Positions 5,943 to 9,435 of a stretch of 9,435 nucleotides of DNA are shown here, in pieces. Source of the DNA: Acidimicrobiia bacterium (GTDB taxonomy: Bacteria; Actinomycetota; Acidimicrobiia; Spongiisociales; ZC4RG35). A model generated the notes under the pieces. That model made no database searches and had not been told where the DNA came from. It saw only the letters and a program-made list of their open reading frames with translations. Position numbers and translations under genes: made by a program. The stretch is from positions 1 to 9,435 of the forward strand of contig WHTL01000148.1 in the NCBI GenBank assembly GCA_009377735.1. Reading direction: 5' to 3'. Every line of letters starts with the position of its first letter. The stretch's first letter is position 1.

Positions 5943-7151
5943 TCACTCAAGTTCCTTTTCGTCACCCAGGCCCAATGCCCCGACCACCTTCTCAAGCAGT
6001 GCCTTAGGCTCTGGTTCATCTGGCTCGAGCCGGGTAGCCTCCTTGATACACTTCTCTGCGAGGGGGAGATCTCCCTTCTCCAGGGCGGCTCTTCCTCGGT
6101 TGAGTTGGTTGTGATACACATCTCGCGTGACAAGTTCCCCAAAGATCTCGGCGATGCTATCAATGGTGGCTCGGTCGTGGGTTAGTTGACGATCAACACT
6201 ATCATCATGATCGAAGCTCGATGAGGGAGCGCTGACAAGATCGGGGTAAAGGTTAAGTCCAAAGGATTCGTTAAGCCAGGCCACGTCGTCATGAGTGGCA
6301 CGCCTAATCTTCTCCTTTATCGCCTCAGGCAAGTCGAAGGTCGATCCAGGTATACGCTCCAAATAGTGGAGTTCGTGGCGTGGTCCCGCCCGTCTGGGAG
6401 CGCGCGAACTGCCGAGGAACATCGGCCGCCGCCTGTTTAGGGAGTCGAGAATGTGGACAGCAGATGATGACAGGGACTCGTTTGTAGATTCGGTATGCGC
6501 CTCTAGAAACTGACCCGTGTCTGGCGATAGGCCAACCATGTCTGAGAACACCTTGGTGATCCCACCTCCCGTGTGGCTTGCGTCATCGAAGTCGAAGATG
6601 CGCAGATTGTCCTGCCCGAACACGTCGATAGCATTGGTTAGCTTGCCTTTGAAGTTTGGAATAGGAGGGTCCGAGTAGAGCTCCTGTAGAGTGTCACCAC
6701 CCTTCATGATTTGTTGGATAACACTTCGTGTATATGCCAAAGGGTGACGAACACAGACCACAACCCGCCACTTCTTAGCATACTGTTCACCCCACTCCCG
6801 GATTTTCGAGATCTCAACCCGCGTTAGATTGGAAACACCTTCAGCTGAAAGGAGGAGGGTTGTCCAGGACGTTGTTGAGATCTCCAGATCCAGCGGCTCT
6901 AGATAATGTTTCCGAAGACTGGCGATTTCCTCGCTAGTGGAGATTCCTGCCATCTTGTTCGCAATATGCTTCCTCGGATCCTCTTGAAAGATTGAACAGA
7001 GTGGTGTTGTAAGATTCGGACTCAGTGATGGATACAGGAGGTGTTCTTGGTCAAGCAGTCTGTCTCGGTGGGTGTAAAAGACATTCTGGATCGCAGTGGT
7101 ACCGGTCTTGGGTAGACCTAAATGTAGAATGACCTCTCGGTCTGACATCAT
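5943..7151 (-). CDS. PAPS-dependent sulfotransferase with C-terminal TPR-like segment
   Basis: The protein has 402 residues. VILHLGLPKTGTTAIQNVF (7-25) is the 5'-phosphosulfate-binding loop of the sulfotransferase family (K15 expected to be essential). VVVCVRHPLAYTRSVI (130-145) is the 3'-phosphate-binding strand, with R135 and S143. The middle carries no membrane segment or signal peptide, so it should act in the cytoplasm with PAPS as donor. A short tetratricopeptide-like helix pair, NRGRAALEKGDLPLAEKCIKEATRLEP (350-376), ends the protein and could bind a partner. The start is the first of two ATGs. It overlaps the stop of the upstream glycosyltransferase as ATGA, with AGGG 8 bases before it. 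This links the enzyme to glycan assembly, probably sulfating a sugar made by that transferase. Sampled lines are about 47-52% GC, lower than most of the window, which suggests separate acquisition. The acceptor is unknown. Confidence 0.87.
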   Translation of the reverse strand: MMSDREVILHLGLPKTGTTAIQNVFYTHRDRLLDQEHLLYPSLSPNLTTPLCSIFQEDPRKHIANKMAGISTSEEIASLRKHYLEPLDLEISTTSWTTLLLSAEGVSNLTRVEISKIREWGEQYAKKWRVVVCVRHPLAYTRSVIQQIMKGGDTLQELYSDPPIPNFKGKLTNAIDVFGQDNLRIFDFDDASHTGGGITKVFSDMVGLSPDTGQFLEAHTESTNESLSSSAVHILDSLNRRRPMFLGSSRAPRRAGPRHELHYLERIPGSTFDLPEAIKEKIRRATHDDVAWLNESFGLNLYPDLVSAPSSSFDHDDSVDRQLTHDRATIDSIAEIFGELVTRDVYHNQLNRGRAALEKGDLPLAEKCIKEATRLEPDEPEPKALLEKVVGALGLGDEKELE

Positions 7152-9433
7152 TGTGTGTGCCCTATAAGCCCCTCGTACACCGTCTCATAGTCCTGGGCGA
7201 TCTTACCCATGTCGTACCTGGTGCCGAGCTTCTCTGCGGCGGCTACGAACGCCCGTCGATAGTCATCCCTCAGCATTTCGCTCATTGCGTCCCTGACTCT
7301 GTTTGTGAACTCATCGGTGTCTCGGACGACGTCGACCAGAATCCCGCCCGGTTGGGCATCTGGAGGTGTCACCATCGAGCGAATCTCTCCTGCATCCGTT
7401 GAAATCACGGGTGTCCTGGCTTGTAGGGCCTGGATGATGCACAAGGGATAGGATTCGCCGCCAAAACGGGTTGGGACTAGTGCCACATCGCTTAATCGGT
7501 AGAGGCCGTGTATGCGGCTCTGGTATCCAAGGAAGGTGATGTCGGGATCGGTGTCGTCGATGGCGAGATGACGATCGGTCTCGGTGCCTTCACCACAGAG
7601 TAGGAGGTGTATGGATCGTTCTGGGTGAGAGTCACGGAGTTCTTTGAAGGCATTTATGGCGGCCCGCCAGCCTTTTCGCTTTATGCCACGCGCTACCAGG
7701 GTGAAGACGATGGCATCGTCGTCGATTCCCAGATCACCACGTGTTTGCGGGTACGGAGACGGGTCGTTTGGCATGGCGTTGCCGAGCATGGTGAAACGAC
7801 TACTGGGAAGATCCAGATCTTGGAACGGGTCGAGATTCTTCTCGGCGGTATAAACCCAATGACTCACAGAGCCGACGATTCTCTCCATCAGGTCATCCGC
7901 CAGCGCAGAGACCTGGTATGAACCATGGAGAGATACGAGATAGGGGATCTCGGTCTCGATCCGGGTCTTTTCAAAGAAAAACCATTCCAGGGACACCATG
8001 TGGGAATGAATGATGGAGACGCCGGCATCAGCAAGGAAGCGGTCGGCTCCGTACTCTGCCACCCACCTCGAGTCGTAGACGGGCACGCCAGAGTCGAGTG
8101 TCTCCAGCATCTGGGTGTTCACTTCCGACATGTCGAGCGCCATCATGGAGACAAGGTTTCCCCGGTGGTGAAGCTCGTTGGCTAGATGGATGGGGAAGTT
8201 CTCACCACCCCCAGGATGAAATCCGAGGAACGCCAGGAGAATGTGGGGCTGGGTGGGCGCGGGCGCGAGGAGCTTCGATTTGGAGAGATGAGACTCCAAT
8301 GGGCCGTACTCTTTCTCCACCTCGAAATGCTCGTACTGGCCGGACACCTTCTCGTAGAATCGCTCAACGGTCTCGTTGGGCACCCCCCATTGGCGACGTA
8401 GGAACAGCATGAAGCGCTGATGCTCCTCATAGTAGGGCGGGGTGGTGAATGCGTTGACCGAAGTGTTTGCGTGGTGCTGACGGAAATAGGCCACAGCCTC
8501 CGGGTCCCATGCGATCTGACCTCCACCGGCGATATGGGCGTAGAGGAACCAGTCCCCTACCACGGTGTAACCCTCGGCCTCTTCCCAGACTTCGGGGGGG
8601 AGGTCGTGACGACGCCAGATACACCCGCCGACATTGGCAATGACATTGTTCACCCCGAACCCGTTGGTGAACCATTGTCCGGCTGGGCGGATCAGCTGTT
8701 CCCTCCATATACCCGACTCCGCACCCTCCCGATAACCGTCGAGCCCCCGCTGGAGGTCCCCTGCCTCATTACTGAACTGTATCCTCCCAAAGGCGAGATT
8801 GACGCTGCGGTCTCGGAAATGAGGAACGAGGTTCTCCAGGAAGTCTGGCTCACAGAAGTCGTCGCTTTCGCAGATCCACACCAACTCGCCGTCGGTATTG
8901 GTGACGCCTTTCCTCCATTGGCGGAACACCTTCCCCGAGTTCTCCTCGTTGAGAAGGGAGCGAACGCGGTCCGGGAACTCCTTGCAATACTTCTCGATGA
9001 TTGAGCGGCTGTCGTCGGTTGAGCAGTCATCGAGGATCAGGACTTCTAAATTGTCGTAGGTCTGGGCGAGTATCGAATCGATACGTTGCTCGAGGAAGCG
9101 TTCATGATTGAAATTGGGAACGACCACGGAGACCTTCGGGTTGTACTCGATCCGGTCAAGCCGGTCTCTGAACGGGAGGGTGGTCCGGTTCTCACGACGT
9201 CCGTGGGTGATCCAGTGGATGAAGGGGTTGGTATCGGGGCCTAGGTCGGGCGCCCATTCCTTGTAGTAGCTAGTTGAGAAGTTGGGGGCGGGGTTTCGTC
9301 CCTCTGTCCATCCGTGTCTCATAAAATGCTCGAAGGGGTCGACGTTGCCGACATCCGGATTTGAATCGAGGTAGTAATCGGCGTCGAATGCGTCCCTGAG
9401 CTCTGTTTTTTGCTCTCGGGTGAGATGTCCCAT
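7148..9433 (-). CDS. Two-domain glycosyltransferase: N-terminal repeats, GT2, then GT4
   Basis: From the ATG at 9433 the protein has 761 residues. Only two bases lie upstream and no stop is seen there, so the true start may be outside the window. Residues 16-83 are two copies of a YY-x4-PD...PFxH-x3-HG-x4-R repeat known from large glycan-assembly glycosyltransferases. A GT2 (GT-A) domain follows at about 100-330: VSVVVPNFN (101-109), DDCSTDDS (135-142), the metal-site ESDD (189-192) and VGDWFLYAHIAGGG (292-305). A GT4 (GT-B) domain covers about 396-755: FHPGGGENFPIHLANEL (405-421), IIHSHM (474-479), VARGIKRKG (580-588) and FLGYQ (634-638). RFGGESYPLCIIQALQARTPV (656-676) carries the EX7E position as E660-x7-Q668. 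Two transfer reactions by one polypeptide are likely. Donors and acceptor are unknown. No membrane segment is seen. The sulfotransferase is coupled downstream by ATGA. Confidence 0.88.
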   Translation of the reverse strand: MGHLTREQKTELRDAFDADYYLDSNPDVGNVDPFEHFMRHGWTEGRNPAPNFSTSYYKEWAPDLGPDTNPFIHWITHGRRENRTTLPFRDRLDRIEYNPKVSVVVPNFNHERFLEQRIDSILAQTYDNLEVLILDDCSTDDSRSIIEKYCKEFPDRVRSLLNEENSGKVFRQWRKGVTNTDGELVWICESDDFCEPDFLENLVPHFRDRSVNLAFGRIQFSNEAGDLQRGLDGYREGAESGIWREQLIRPAGQWFTNGFGVNNVIANVGGCIWRRHDLPPEVWEEAEGYTVVGDWFLYAHIAGGGQIAWDPEAVAYFRQHHANTSVNAFTTPPYYEEHQRFMLFLRRQWGVPNETVERFYEKVSGQYEHFEVEKEYGPLESHLSKSKLLAPAPTQPHILLAFLGFHPGGGENFPIHLANELHHRGNLVSMMALDMSEVNTQMLETLDSGVPVYDSRWVAEYGADRFLADAGVSIIHSHMVSLEWFFFEKTRIETEIPYLVSLHGSYQVSALADDLMERIVGSVSHWVYTAEKNLDPFQDLDLPSSRFTMLGNAMPNDPSPYPQTRGDLGIDDDAIVFTLVARGIKRKGWRAAINAFKELRDSHPERSIHLLLCGEGTETDRHLAIDDTDPDITFLGYQSRIHGLYRLSDVALVPTRFGGESYPLCIIQALQARTPVISTDAGEIRSMVTPPDAQPGGILVDVVRDTDEFTNRVRDAMSEMLRDDYRRAFVAAAEKLGTRYDMGKIAQDYETVYEGLIGHTQ
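9185..9388 (-). repeat. Coding tandem repeat, two copies of about 35 residues, in the GT2-GT4 protein
   Basis: Residues 16-50 and 52-83 of the encoded protein align by eye with these matched positions: F16/F52, YY20-21/YY56-57, PD26-27/PD62-63, PF33-34/PF70-71, H36/H73, HG40-41/HG77-78 and R46/R83. The repeat is diverged at the DNA level, so this is a protein-domain duplication and not a recent DNA repeat. Similar NPDV...PLxHYxxxGxxEGR repeats flank glycosyltransferase domains in other bacteria. Their role is not established to my knowledge. Confidence 0.7.
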
Positions 9434-9435
9434 AC

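Noticed and set aside
1..9435. CRISPR arrays, tRNA/rRNA genes, insertion sequences, toxin-antitoxin or defence genes
   Set aside because: No regularly spaced direct repeats, no transposase or integrase motifs, no tRNA-like cloverleaf and no defence domains were seen on either strand.

Overview
The window is part of a surface-polysaccharide (cell-envelope glycan) locus. Frequent GTG starts, GC-rich codons (hand counts of sampled 60-base lines give about 47-77% GC), overlapping stop/start pairs and long-form RmlA suggest a high-GC, probably actinobacterial genome. An Acidimicrobiia-like lineage is my guess and is not proven by anything in the sequence. No rRNA, tRNA, CRISPR array, transposase, integrase or phage gene was found.

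Layout: (1) Positions 1-1828, minus strand: a multi-pass GT-C-type glycosyltransferase, followed 14 bases downstream by a GT2 of the polyprenyl-phosphate sugar synthase type that runs off the left edge. These look like a donor-making and donor-using pair. (2) Positions 1829-2097: a divergent intergenic region with a perfect 8-bp hairpin and a possible promoter for the rightward operon. (3) Positions 2098-5902, plus strand: rmlB, rmlA (long form), a class I SAM-dependent methyltransferase and an NAD-dependent epimerase/dehydratase-like SDR. The first three are tightly packed and the SDR follows after 85 bases. (4) Positions 5903-5942: a short convergent gap holding what looks like an orphan ribosome binding site and start codon. 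(5) Positions 5943-9433, minus strand: a two-domain GT2-GT4 glycosyltransferase with an N-terminal tandem repeat, then a PAPS-type sulfotransferase with a TPR-like tail. The two overlap by ATGA.

Working together: RmlA and RmlB make dTDP-4-keto-6-deoxyglucose. The SDR and the methyltransferase may convert it, or another sugar, to a methylated deoxyhexose. The two-domain enzyme would add two sugars to a growing glycan, the sulfotransferase would sulfate that glycan, and the GT2/GT-C pair would add a further sugar on the outer face of the membrane. rmlC and rmlD are not in the window, so L-rhamnose should not be assumed as the end product.

Points worth a second look: the YxxxK tyrosine of the SDR is His; the second Glu of the GT4 EX7E motif is Gln; the sulfotransferase gene is more AT-rich than most of its surroundings; and the leftover start signal after the SDR gene may mark a rearrangement junction. 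I see no evidence for a wholly new system. The best candidate for novelty is the sulfated-glycan module on the right.
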